NCBI GenBank assembly: GCA_002314685.1 | Contig: DCHB01000036.1 | Span: forward strand, 1 to 32,723 | Direction of reading: 5' to 3' | Source of the DNA: Clostridiales bacterium UBA1763 | GTDB lineage: Bacteria > Bacillota > Clostridia > Oscillospirales > Oscillospiraceae | DNA: 32,723 bases | Part shown: in pieces, positions 7,794 through 14,549 of the stretch | How the letters are laid out: every line of letters begins with the position of its first letter | Position numbering within the stretch: position 1 is the stretch's first letter | The notes under the pieces: generated by a model | Told to the model about the DNA's origin: nothing | Databases searched by the model: none | What the model saw: only the letters and a program-made list of their open reading frames with translations | Translations under genes and position numbers: made by a program

Positions 7794-9209
7794 ATGGCAA
7801 ATGTGAAGATAAAAATAAACGGCAAAAGCGTCACCGTTCCCGAGGGAACGACCATACTTGAAGCCGCAAGAAAAAAAGACATCTACATTCCCACGCTTTG
7901 CGCATACGAGGGCTTAAAGCCCAAGGCCGCATGCAGACTGTGCATGGTCAATGTCAAGGGCGAGGACAAGGAAAGGCTTGCCTGCGCCGTCAGGGTCACG
8001 GATGGTATGGTCATAACGACAGACTCCGACGAGCTTTTCAAAAAGCGCAAGGCGATAGTCGAGGAAATGTTCCGTCAGCACACCGTTGACTGCCACCACT
8101 GTATGCGCATCGGCTCGACGCTGGCTAAGGACTTTGACCCCAAGTTCTGCAAGGACTGCTACTTCTGCGACTGCGTGAAGGACGGCTTCTGCGAGCTTCA
8201 GCAAAAGGCACTGGAGTTCGGCGTGGATGTGCTTCCCTTCGAGCCTCACGAGCATGATTTCGGCGTGGACGCTTCAACCGGCAGCGTTATCCGCAACATG
8301 GACAAGTGCATCAAATGCCGCCGCTGCCTGGATATCTGCAAGGCGCAGGGTGTCGGCATACTCGGCATAATAAAAACCGAAAACGGTCAGACCGTTGGTG
8401 CGAAAAACGGCCTGAAGGCCGACGGCTGCATCCGCTGCGGCAGATGTGTTGAGTTCTGCCCGACGGGAGCGCTGTATATGCTCGAGCACAAGGACGAGGT
8501 CGTGTATTTTGCACATCAGTACGACACGGAGACCGCCGCAATGGTGTGCTCATGCGTGATAGACGAGCTTGAAAAGCTCTACGGCGAAAAGTTTGAATAC
8601 GGTCAGCTTTTGGCCGCCGTCAAAAAGCTCGGCATCGACCATGTGTACTCCCCGGCGTTTGCCCGTGCGCAGTCGCTGACTCAGGCCGCCCGCCTGCTGG
8701 ATGAAAATCTCGGCAAAAAGCCCGTCCTTCTGACGGATAACCATGCGGCAAAAAGCTTCCTGCGCTCGCATTTCCCCGAGCTGGAGGAGAATTTTGCATT
8801 CTACGATTCAAAAGAGAAGTGCTTCGGCGACTATATGCATGAGCATCATCCCGGTGCAAAGCTCATTTCCGTGAGCAATAACAATTCCTCCGGCGCCGAG
8901 GCTGCCGAGACCGGCTGTGTTGATTATTTCATCAACGCCCGTGAGCTTTACCGCATCATCATGCGCACCGGCGGCAGACCGTCGGTCAAGCGCCCGATCG
9001 AGGCCGAGGAGATAGCCGAATTTGAAAAGTGCGGCCGCTATGCCGAGCTGTTTGAAGCCGGCGGCTGGTATGTCGATAAGCCGGCGGAGGAGCTTGAATT
9101 TACCGAAAACGGTAAACGGTACAAGGCGCTCATCTGCCATAATCTCGGTCAGGTCAAGGCTGCCGTAGCCAAGCTTGACAAATACGATGTGATCAAAATA
9201 ACGGCATAA
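7794..9209 (+). CDS. Fe-S electron-transfer subunit with H-cluster-less [FeFe]-hydrogenase-like C-terminus
   Basis: A 471-residue protein arranged like the N-terminal part of NuoG or HydA. A [2Fe-2S] plant-type domain comes first (Cys36, 47, 50, 64). A cysteine-rich segment with His and several Cys (HTVDCHHC to CYFCDC, residues about 98-130) resembles an expanded His-ligated cluster site. Two [4Fe-4S] ferredoxin motifs follow (Cys172/175/178/182 and Cys212/215/218/222). Residues 240-400 still follow the hydrogenase large domain (LGIDHVYSPAFARAQSLTQA, LRSHFPELEEN). However, LLTDNHAAK replaces TSCCPGW and LISVSNNNSSG replaces MPCTAKK, so no H-cluster can form. GGAGG precedes the ATG. It is very likely the dedicated electron-transfer partner of the molybdoenzyme. 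Confidence 0.88.
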   Translation: MANVKIKINGKSVTVPEGTTILEAARKKDIYIPTLCAYEGLKPKAACRLCMVNVKGEDKERLACAVRVTDGMVITTDSDELFKKRKAIVEEMFRQHTVDCHHCMRIGSTLAKDFDPKFCKDCYFCDCVKDGFCELQQKALEFGVDVLPFEPHEHDFGVDASTGSVIRNMDKCIKCRRCLDICKAQGVGILGIIKTENGQTVGAKNGLKADGCIRCGRCVEFCPTGALYMLEHKDEVVYFAHQYDTETAAMVCSCVIDELEKLYGEKFEYGQLLAAVKKLGIDHVYSPAFARAQSLTQAARLLDENLGKKPVLLTDNHAAKSFLRSHFPELEENFAFYDSKEKCFGDYMHEHHPGAKLISVSNNNSSGAEAAETGCVDYFINARELYRIIMRTGGRPSVKRPIEAEEIAEFEKCGRYAELFEAGGWYVDKPAEELEFTENGKRYKALICHNLGQVKAAVAKLDKYDVIKITA

Positions 9210-9224
9210 ATCAAAGCAAAAAAA

Positions 9225-9300
9225 CTCCGAGTCATACGGCCTAAAGCGAAAGCCACGGCCGTGTGACCGGGGTGCAGCCGGAAACAGCTGCGCCTTCCGT
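9225..9300 (+). ncRNA. Probable Moco (molybdenum/tungsten cofactor) riboswitch
   Basis: The 110-base gap before the S-component gene begins CTCCGAG and folds into two strong elements. GTCATACGGCC (9231-9241) pairs with GGCCGTGTGAC (9257-9267) and encloses TAAAGC-GAAA-GC, a GNRA tetraloop on a very short stem. GGTGCAGC (9271-9278) pairs with GCTGCGCC (9287-9294) across a loop containing GGAAAC. A CTCCGAG lead, an AAAG-GNRA element and a GGAAAC element are what I recall of the Moco RNA class. Its place between a molybdoenzyme operon and a MobA-containing operon fits. The fold is seen directly; the class is recognised from memory. The tiny tetraloop stem could mean a tungsten-cofactor variant. 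It may control translation of the gene at 9320. Confidence 0.62.
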
Positions 9301-9319
9301 TTTTGAAAAGGAGTATAAA

Positions 9320-9973
9320 ATGAACAAAGATAAACTCAGGTGCCTTATTATAATGGCGCTTTGCTGCGACCTTGGGCTTTTTTCAAAGCGGCTCATTGCG
9401 CCAGCGGCAAATGTCATTACCGACGCTCTGCACATACCCGGAGGGATAGGCACGGCCTTTTCCCTCATGTTCCTTGTCGTGGCGGCAGGCCTCATGCCGA
9501 GGTTCTGGTGCGGCACGGTCATGGGTGCCGTGCAGAGCGTGATCGCTCTTTCTTTGGGAATGGTGGGCAGCATGGGAGCACTCTCTCCGATAGGCTACAT
9601 TGTTCCGGGCTTTGTCATCGATTGTGTAATGTGGGCGGCAAGAAGGCTCAACGCAAAAACGCAATACACCGTTATAATTGCCAATATGCTTTCTGCGGCA
9701 GCAGCAAGCATCACCGCAAATTTTATAGTGTTTCGTTTGAGTGGAGTAGTTTTGCTGCTATATGTATCGGTCGCACTGACAAGCGGTGCATTATGCGGCG
9801 TTTTGGGAGGGGAGCTTCTCAGACGGCTGCAAAATATCAAGCCAAGTGAAAAAAGGAAGGACGATCATCATGAAAAAGAGCTCGAAAATTATAATAGCAG
9901 TTATTGCGGCGCTGATCGCACTGACGGCGGTTTTGGCAGTCATACACTCGGCCGCTCGAACCGAAGTGCCTGA
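9320..9973 (+). CDS. ECF-transporter S-component-like integral membrane protein
   Basis: A 217-residue hydrophobic protein with about five or six membrane helices (for example LMFLVVAAGLMP, GYIVPGFVIDCVMW, VVLLLYVSVALTSGALCGVL). It resembles substrate-binding S components of ECF vitamin transporters in size and in its ALCCDLGL and PGGIGTAF loops. ECF transporters import vitamins and metals at the plasma membrane with a shared energising module, which is not in this window. AAGGAG lies nine bases before the ATG; an upstream in-frame start was rejected because it falls in the riboswitch. The last 34 codons overlap the next gene by 104 bases and read as a hydrophilic shadow, so the natural end may be near residue 183. 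The riboswitch suggests a cofactor-related substrate. Confidence 0.6.
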   Translation: MNKDKLRCLIIMALCCDLGLFSKRLIAPAANVITDALHIPGGIGTAFSLMFLVVAAGLMPRFWCGTVMGAVQSVIALSLGMVGSMGALSPIGYIVPGFVIDCVMWAARRLNAKTQYTVIIANMLSAAAASITANFIVFRLSGVVLLLYVSVALTSGALCGVLGGELLRRLQNIKPSEKRKDDHHEKELENYNSSYCGADRTDGGFGSHTLGRSNRSA

Positions 9974-10337
9974 CGGAGCGCTGCTGGTAAGCTGCGGCGG
10001 CGAGAAAAAATATGTCGATCTCAATTCGTTCAATGCCGTTCCCGTTCAGGGCAGCGTGATCAACGGCAAGGGCGAAAAAAGCTATATCGACACGCAGGGT
10101 GTCCCGCTTGCCGATGTGATAAAAGGTGCGGGATTTGACCCGAATAACGCTGCGGCAGTCAGGGTGACGGCAGACGATGAATTTTCCGTCGAGCTTAGCG
10201 GAGACGAACTGAACGAGGAAGGCAAAGCATATCTTGTCGGCGAGAACGACGGCAGTGTGCGGCTCGTCGTTTTCGGTGACAGCAACGCCAAGCGCAATGT
10301 ACGCAATGTTGTAAGTGTTGAGATAAGCCTTAAATGA
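9870..10337 (+). CDS. Membrane-anchored sulfite-oxidase-fold (molybdopterin-binding-like) domain protein
   Basis: A 155-residue protein starting at the ATG at 9870 after GGAAGG. Residues about 5-28 form a signal anchor (IIIAVIAALIALTAVLAVI). The extracytoplasmic part contains GVPLADVIKGAGF, AVRVTADDEFSVELSGDEL, a VRLVVFGDSNAKRNV stretch and a VVSVEI ending. These follow the order of the sulfite-oxidase type molybdopterin-binding fold (GVPLxDLL, then DGY, then PLRLVxPG, then the terminal beta strand). It is far shorter than catalytic members and no cofactor cysteine is evident, so a binding or scaffold role is more likely than catalysis. Its stop codon overlaps the next start (ATGA), indicating translational coupling with the kinase-MobA fusion. 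Confidence 0.68.
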   Translation: MKKSSKIIIAVIAALIALTAVLAVIHSAARTEVPDGALLVSCGGEKKYVDLNSFNAVPVQGSVINGKGEKSYIDTQGVPLADVIKGAGFDPNNAAAVRVTADDEFSVELSGDELNEEGKAYLVGENDGSVRLVVFGDSNAKRNVRNVVSVEISLK

Positions 10338-11530
10338 ATATTCTGAAGAAATTCACAAGCAAGCGCAACGATGTTTTTCTGGCAGAGGACGAAAACGGGC
10401 GCTTTGTTATAAAGCGGTATGCAAGGGCCGGGAATGCGGCAGCGGAAAAAGCGGTCTATGACCTCTTGTCCGGCGGCAAGGTGCGTATTCCAAAAATCTT
10501 ATCCTCCGGCGAGCACGAGCTGAAGCTTGAATATGTTGACGGTGTTACCTTCACGGAGCTTCTCGATAGTCAGGAGCGCACGAAAAGCGTTGATTTTGCA
10601 CCGTGGGAAACGCTTGTCAAATGGCTTTGCCTGTTTAACAAGGAAACCGGACTTGCCCCGGGCGACTGCAATCTGCGCAATTTTATTTTGGATGCACAGG
10701 GGCAGGTCTGCGGAATTGACTTTGAGCAGTGCGGAGAGAGCGGCATTTTAGAGGCAGCCTCTGCGGTCTGCGCCTTCGTCGAGCTGTACAATCCGCAGGA
10801 GACGCCGCTTAAAATGTCCGTTTCGCACTTTTTGCAAGAGAAATTTTCCGAAATTGCGGGTATATCCGCTCAGGAGCTTGCCGAGCAAACTGCTTGTCAG
10901 AAGTCGGCGATAATTTCAAGGCGTGAGCGCAAAAAATATGACGCTGCGTTTTCTGCGGTCATTCTTGCAGGTGGCAAAAGCTCCCGCATGGGCTCGTGCA
11001 AGGCAGAGCTGCCGTGGGGCGGAAAAACGCTCGTCGAGCATCAAGCGGATAGAATTATGGCTCTCGGCATCACCGACATCATGGTCTCGGGCTATTCAAG
11101 ACCTGTCACCGGCACAAGATATGTCCCGGATCTCTATCCGGAAAAGGGACCTCTCGGCGGTATTCACGCCTGCCTGTGCGCCGCAAAGTCAGCTGCGTGC
11201 TTTGTGATAAGCGTGGACGCTCCGCTGTTTTCGCCGGATGGAATGAAGATGTTGATAGAAGCGCACCTCGCCGGAGACAGTTCGATAACTGTTGCCGAGC
11301 ATTGCGGAACGCTTGAGCCGCTTATCGGTGTGTATGACAGCAACCTGTCCGATGCAACTGAAGAAATCCTGCAAGGCACAAATACCTCCGTCAAACGCCT
11401 GCTTGACCAAACTGGTTTTGCAGTATGTGAATTTTCAGATGAAAATTCGGTTCGAAACTGCAATACGCCTGATGAGTACAACAAGCTATATGCAGAGACA
11501 AAAGAGCAACATAAAATCGACAATAAATAA
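10334..11530 (+). CDS. Kinase-like domain fused to MobA-type molybdenum cofactor guanylyltransferase
   Basis: A 398-residue two-domain protein. Residues 1-200 have a small kinase fold of the Bud32/aminoglycoside phosphotransferase kind: FVIKRYA supplies the ATP-binding Lys, GDCNLRNF (Asp111, Asn116) the catalytic loop, and GIDFEQ (Asp129) the metal-binding Asp. From about residue 208 a MobA domain begins with AVILAGGKSSRMGSCKAELP. It continues with VPDLYPEKGPLGGIHACL, SVDAPLFS and RNCNTPDEY, all standard MobA/NTP-transferase landmarks. MobA adds GMP to molybdopterin to make the dinucleotide that bis-PGD enzymes such as the one at 5484 require. The kinase-like half has no obvious substrate. 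Overlap with the preceding stop codon places it last in the riboswitch-led operon. Confidence 0.87.
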   Translation: MNILKKFTSKRNDVFLAEDENGRFVIKRYARAGNAAAEKAVYDLLSGGKVRIPKILSSGEHELKLEYVDGVTFTELLDSQERTKSVDFAPWETLVKWLCLFNKETGLAPGDCNLRNFILDAQGQVCGIDFEQCGESGILEAASAVCAFVELYNPQETPLKMSVSHFLQEKFSEIAGISAQELAEQTACQKSAIISRRERKKYDAAFSAVILAGGKSSRMGSCKAELPWGGKTLVEHQADRIMALGITDIMVSGYSRPVTGTRYVPDLYPEKGPLGGIHACLCAAKSAACFVISVDAPLFSPDGMKMLIEAHLAGDSSITVAEHCGTLEPLIGVYDSNLSDATEEILQGTNTSVKRLLDQTGFAVCEFSDENSVRNCNTPDEYNKLYAETKEQHKIDNK

Positions 11531-11533
11531 AGA

Positions 11534-11567
11534 AAAGGGTGGCAGAGATACTTATCTGCCACCCTTT
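11534..11567 (-). terminator. Hairpin terminator between the kinase-MobA and TnpV genes
   Basis: A perfect 13-bp stem (AAAGGGTGGCAGA with TCTGCCACCCTTT) encloses an eight-base loop. On the minus strand the stem is followed by TTCTTTATTTATT, a good U-rich tail, so it terminates TnpV best. The tail on the plus side is short, though it may also stop the MobA transcript. Confidence 0.75.
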
Positions 11568-11579
11568 AGACTGCACGCT

Positions 11580-11954
11580 TTATGTAAAAATCAGCTCTGT
11601 GTTCACCATTTCCATCGCACGATTTCGGGCATTGTTCATTCGACTGACCCACTCCAATTGGTCGGCGGCTTTCAGCCGCTCGGTTATCCCCTCCGACGCA
11701 GCAATCTGCTGTACCAATAGTTCAAACATTGCTTCCGCCTGCCGGTCAACATCCGCAAGATAGGCATTCAGTTTGCCACTTGTCAACAGGCTGGCGTAGA
11801 CAGTTTTGCGGTGGCGTTTCAAATAGTATAGATGCCGCTGGCCCCACATCCCGATTGGCTCTTGCTCCGGCTCATCCTCTCCGACAATGAGATAGTAATC
11901 ACCGACCAACTCATATTTCAGCCCCGTGCGTTCATCCGCAATGTATTTTTCCAT
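11580..11954 (-). CDS. TnpV family transposon-encoded protein
   Basis: A 124-residue protein. The start MEKYIADERTGLKYELVGDYYL, the run IGMWGQRHLYYLKRHRKTVY and the C-terminal RMNNARNRAMEMV match TnpV, a small protein of unknown function carried by clostridial mobilisable transposons of the Tn4451 type. AGGAGG lies nine bases before the ATG. No recombinase, relaxase or resistance gene accompanies it, so this is a remnant, or the gene persists alone. It marks the junction between the molybdenum island and the rest of the window. Confidence 0.82.
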   Translation of the reverse strand: MEKYIADERTGLKYELVGDYYLIVGEDEPEQEPIGMWGQRHLYYLKRHRKTVYASLLTSGKLNAYLADVDRQAEAMFELLVQQIAASEGITERLKAADQLEWVSRMNNARNRAMEMVNTELIFT

Positions 11955-12024
11955 TGAATTGACCTCCTAAAGATTTTATGAAATCATCGTAGCGGGAGAA
12001 TTATCTGAAATCGAATGTGTGGAT

Positions 12025-12077
12025 ATAGAAAATCACCGAGATTAGCCCATTTAGGACTTTTCTCGGTGATTTTCTAT
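12025..12077. repeat. Perfect 17-bp inverted repeat (stem-loop)
   Basis: ATAGAAAATCACCGAGA (12025-12041) is exactly complementary to 12061-12077, across a 19-base loop. Neither side is followed by a T run, so it is unlikely to be a simple terminator. It may be a transposon-related element or RNA structure upstream of TnpV. Confidence 0.75.
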
Positions 12078-12149
12078 TTGCCCTTGCTATGCCTGATCAC
12101 TTGATTCTTTGAATGCTTCGTTATCAGCCCGCAGCTTTAGACAAAAGAG

Positions 12150-12304
12150 GTTTTTTGAATGAAGTCGCCCATGCGGGCTAATGAAGGAATGAAGACGCTT
12201 CGCTAATGAAGAAATTGAACGAGAGAAATCAAAGTTATTGCGACTTCACTTCATTAGCGAACGTAAGTGAGTGACTTCATTTCGCTTCATTAGGCGAAGC
12301 CGAC
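12150..12304. repeat. Repeated GCTAATGAAG / CTTCATTAGC motif cluster with nested hairpins
   Basis: GCTAATGAAG occurs at 12177-12186 and 12202-12211. Its reverse complement occurs at 12249-12258, and a one-base variant at 12285-12294. CGCTTCGCTAATGAAG (12196-12211) pairs with 12249-12263 to give a long stem with one bulge. GCCC-ATGC-GGGC (12167-12178) and TTCGC/GCGAA (12281-12298) form smaller hairpins. Nothing here encodes protein. It resembles a small mobile repeat or structured RNA of a clostridial element. Confidence 0.6.
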
Positions 12305-12463
12305 TTAATTGTATTTTCTTATTGTTCATTAGCTTTTGTGTTATGCCTACCAGTATAAAAGTTGACCACGAGGTTCTTGCATTTTACCAAAATCAGATGT
12401 CAAAAGATTTGTTGCTTTGAGTATTTAGGCAACGTTGCTGTTTTTTTTGAGGCAAATACAGCA

Positions 12464-12494
12464 AAAAACAGCCCATCTATGATGGGCTGTTTTT
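12464..12494 (-). terminator. Intrinsic terminator of the GNAT gene
   Basis: AAAAACAGCCCATC pairs perfectly with GATGGGCTGTTTTT over a three-base loop. On the minus strand the stem ends in TTTTTT, just after the acetyltransferase stop codon. The plus-side T run makes it bidirectional. Confidence 0.82.
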
Positions 12495-12527
12495 GCATCA
12501 ATAAGGCTTCGAAAAGGCGTTGATAAT

Positions 12528-13019
12528 TTATATGTCCTTTTGCATTATTACAACGCTGAAGCCACGGTCAAATTTTTCTCCTATGCCTTCAAGCTCTCCG
12601 GTCTTGCGGAAGCCGTTAGCTTCGTGGAAGCGGATGCTGGCTTCATTTTCTGATGATATTTCAGCTAAAAGGTGCTCTATACCCATAGCTTTTCCGCTGT
12701 CAATCAGTTTATCGAGGCAAAGTCTGCCGACACCCTTGCCTGTGTATTCGGGAGCAATAAAATATGTGCATTCAGCTGTTTTGACAAAGCTCGACATGGG
12801 ATTATAGGGCGAAAGCTGGCAGAAGCCAATGACGGTGTCGTTGTCTTTTACAACGAAGTTCGGATATCCGCCCTCGCATTTTTTGAGAAACATTCCGAAG
12901 AAGGGCTCGGGCAGAGGACGTGCAGGAAAGGCGCTTGTGCTTGTTGAGATATAGTGATTGAAGATTGACATTACCGCGCTGCTGTGCTCCATGTTCATGG
13001 GTTCAAATATGATGTTCAT
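12528..13019 (-). CDS. GNAT family N-acetyltransferase
   Basis: A 163-residue acetyltransferase. The acetyl-CoA pyrophosphate loop is visible as YTGKGVGRLCLDKLI, followed by a typical ENEASIRFHEANGFRKTGELEGIGEKF block. That block, and the N-terminal NHYISTSTSAFPARPLP, resemble the phosphinothricin/methionine-sulfoximine acetyltransferase (PAT/MnaT) branch, which N-acetylates small amines or amino acid analogues. AAGGAG precedes the ATG at 13019, and a consensus promoter lies upstream. The gene stands alone with its own terminator. The family is certain; the substrate is a guess. Confidence 0.9.
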   Translation of the reverse strand: MNIIFEPMNMEHSSAVMSIFNHYISTSTSAFPARPLPEPFFGMFLKKCEGGYPNFVVKDNDTVIGFCQLSPYNPMSSFVKTAECTYFIAPEYTGKGVGRLCLDKLIDSGKAMGIEHLLAEISSENEASIRFHEANGFRKTGELEGIGEKFDRGFSVVIMQKDI

Positions 13020-13051
13020 GGTTTGCTCCTTTCATTTTTTGTTCTTTATAG

Positions 13052-13079
13052 ATTATACTGTTTTGCTTGATTATGTCAA
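13052..13079 (-). promoter_or_regulatory. Consensus sigma-A promoter of the GNAT gene
   Basis: On the minus strand TTGACA and TATAAT, both exact consensus, are 16 bases apart. The -10 box ends about 32 bases before the start codon. Confidence 0.7.
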
Positions 13080-13130
13080 TACATTTTACCCTTTTTCATT
13101 TAGAGTCATTGTATATAAGCTGTAATTGTG

Positions 13131-13153
13131 CTATCCTATATTCAGCAGGATAG
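13131..13153. promoter_or_regulatory. Small inverted repeat, possible operator
   Basis: CTATCCT at 13131-13137 is the exact inverse of AGGATAG at 13147-13153, about 25 bases before the nucleotidyltransferase start. TTGTAT with TATCCT 17 bases later could be the promoter, in which case the repeat covers the -10 box. The evidence is pattern only. Confidence 0.3.
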
Positions 13154-13177
13154 TTTTACGCACTTTGAGGAAATTAT

Positions 13178-14341
13178 ATGACTGTTAATGAAGCTTTCTT
13201 AAACTGCATATCGGCGTTTATTAAGGGCAAAAAGCTCACGCTTGAGCTCGATGCGGCTCAATGGCGGGAGCTTGTTAAAACGGCGCAGGAGCAAAAAATG
13301 CTACCCATGGTGTTTGAAGCCGCGTGGGACAGTATGCCCGATAAGCTCAGAGCGCAGGTCAGACATATTGTTAAACAGATTGCCGTAGGGCAGATTTACC
13401 GTACCTCGGAGTTTTTGAAGCTGTATTCTGAGCTTGCAGACGAGGGCATAACGCCGCTTGTTGTCAAGGGCATAGTTTGCCGCACAACATACGAAAAGCC
13501 CGATTACAGAGCCTCAGCGGACGAGGATTTGTATATTCACGAAAACTACGAGGCCTTCCGCGATGTCATGCAAAGTCGCGGCTTTTCTACCGATAATGCG
13601 GACAAGTCTACCGCAAACGAGGAGTGCCTGTGCCGCAACGGGCTTGTGATTGAGGGACATTGGAAGCTCTTTCCGAGCAGTCAAAAACAGCTTGGCAAGC
13701 TGAACGAGCTGTCGGAGCGATTCTGGCAAAGAGCCGTGAGGATTACTGTTGAGGGCACAGAGCTCTTGACGCTCGAGCCCACCGACCACATGATTTTTCT
13801 GCTTCTGCACGCATATAAGCATTTCATTTTCAGCGGTGTAGGCATACGTCAGATGTGCGATATTGCACAGTGGGCGAAGCACTACGATATTGATTGGCAG
13901 AGAGTGCACAATGTTATGTCAACCGCAAATGCAGAATGCTTTGCCGCCGCGATATTTGATGCGGCAGAAAAATACTTCGGCATGGCTTTCCCGCCGATGT
14001 TTGAGAGAGCAGACAGCACGGCACTAATAAACGATGCACTCGATGCGGGGATTTACGGCTCGGCAAAGCTCAGCCGCAGTCACAGCGCACTGATGACGCT
14101 CAGCGCCGTAGATACAAAGGATGAAAGCAAACGGAATATGCCGATTGCGAAAAGCCTTTTTCCGTCGAGGGAGAGCTTGCAGGGCACATATCCGTGGTTA
14201 AAGAAAAACGGCGCGCTTTTACCTGCCGCATGGGGAGCGAGGATAATCAAATACTTGTTCACCGATGACAGCTCCGCCGCAGAGAGTGTAAGGCTCGGAA
14301 ACAGTCGGATAAAGCTTCTCAAACAATATAAAATAATATAG
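13178..14341 (+). CDS. Nucleotidyltransferase family protein (NTP_transf_5 type)
   Basis: A 387-residue protein of the uncharacterised nucleotidyltransferase family. The core signature is PLVVKGIVCRTTYEKPDYRASADEDLYI, in two parts: a KG loop, then an acidic D-x-D-like ADEDL that would bind metal. The helical C-terminal half includes DHMIFLLLHAYKHFIFSGVGIRQ. Family members are predicted to transfer nucleotides to unknown acceptors and often accompany peptide or polysaccharide biosynthesis genes. No such neighbours are present here. The start follows GAGGAAA, and a hairpin terminator follows the stop, so it is a single-gene unit. Confidence 0.78.
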   Translation: MTVNEAFLNCISAFIKGKKLTLELDAAQWRELVKTAQEQKMLPMVFEAAWDSMPDKLRAQVRHIVKQIAVGQIYRTSEFLKLYSELADEGITPLVVKGIVCRTTYEKPDYRASADEDLYIHENYEAFRDVMQSRGFSTDNADKSTANEECLCRNGLVIEGHWKLFPSSQKQLGKLNELSERFWQRAVRITVEGTELLTLEPTDHMIFLLLHAYKHFIFSGVGIRQMCDIAQWAKHYDIDWQRVHNVMSTANAECFAAAIFDAAEKYFGMAFPPMFERADSTALINDALDAGIYGSAKLSRSHSALMTLSAVDTKDESKRNMPIAKSLFPSRESLQGTYPWLKKNGALLPAAWGARIIKYLFTDDSSAAESVRLGNSRIKLLKQYKII

Positions 14342-14346
14342 ATAAG

Positions 14347-14385
14347 ACAGAGTCGGCGTTTTTTGATATATTTCGCCGACTCTGT
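14347..14385 (+). terminator. Terminator after the nucleotidyltransferase-family gene
   Basis: ACAGAGTCGGCG pairs with CGCCGACTCTGT around a 15-base AT-rich loop, directly after the stop codon. The 3' T run is short (TTT), so strength is uncertain. Confidence 0.65.
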
Positions 14386-14450
14386 TTGCTATATTCCTTT
14401 TCGTAATAACTAGCATACCGACATTTCATAACATTTTCTGACATTATATG

Positions 14451-14479
14451 TTTACTTTAGCGATTTGCAGTAGTATAAT
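14451..14479 (+). promoter_or_regulatory. Promoter of the NSS transporter gene
   Basis: TTTACT, a 17-base spacer and exact TATAAT lie 70 bases before the start codon. The leader carries AGGAGAAAAGGAG as ribosome site. Confidence 0.55.
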
Positions 14480-14549
14480 CAAAAATCATTAAAGTGAAAT
14501 ATATAATTGCGGCATACGGTTTGCCGCTAAGGAGAAAAGGAGTTAAATT

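Larger units (their letters stand above)
11955..12527. other. Gene-free, structured mobile-element-associated region
   Basis: About 570 bases with no convincing gene. It begins with the TnpV ribosome site, then holds a 17-bp inverted repeat, a cluster of repeated GCTAATGAAG-type motifs in both orientations, and a terminator at its end. A short stop-bounded frame on the plus strand at about 11972-12045 (IIVAGELSEIECVDIENHRD) has no start codon and could be the tail of a lost gene. The AT content is higher than in either flank. Confidence 0.6.

Noticed and set aside
7794..9209. Active [FeFe] hydrogenase
   Set aside because: None of the H-cluster cysteine motifs is present, so only an electron-transfer role can be supported.
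9225..9300. TPP riboswitch, suggested by GGGGTGC
   Set aside because: The CTGAGA and ACCTGATCTGGATAA-type blocks that define TPP RNAs are missing, whereas GNRA and GGAAAC elements and molybdenum genes are present.
12150..12304. CRISPR array
   Set aside because: The repeated motif is only 10 bases, occurs in both orientations and has irregular spacing; no cas gene is near.
11580..12500. Complete transposon or integrative element
   Set aside because: Only TnpV is present; there is no recombinase, relaxase or matching pair of end repeats.
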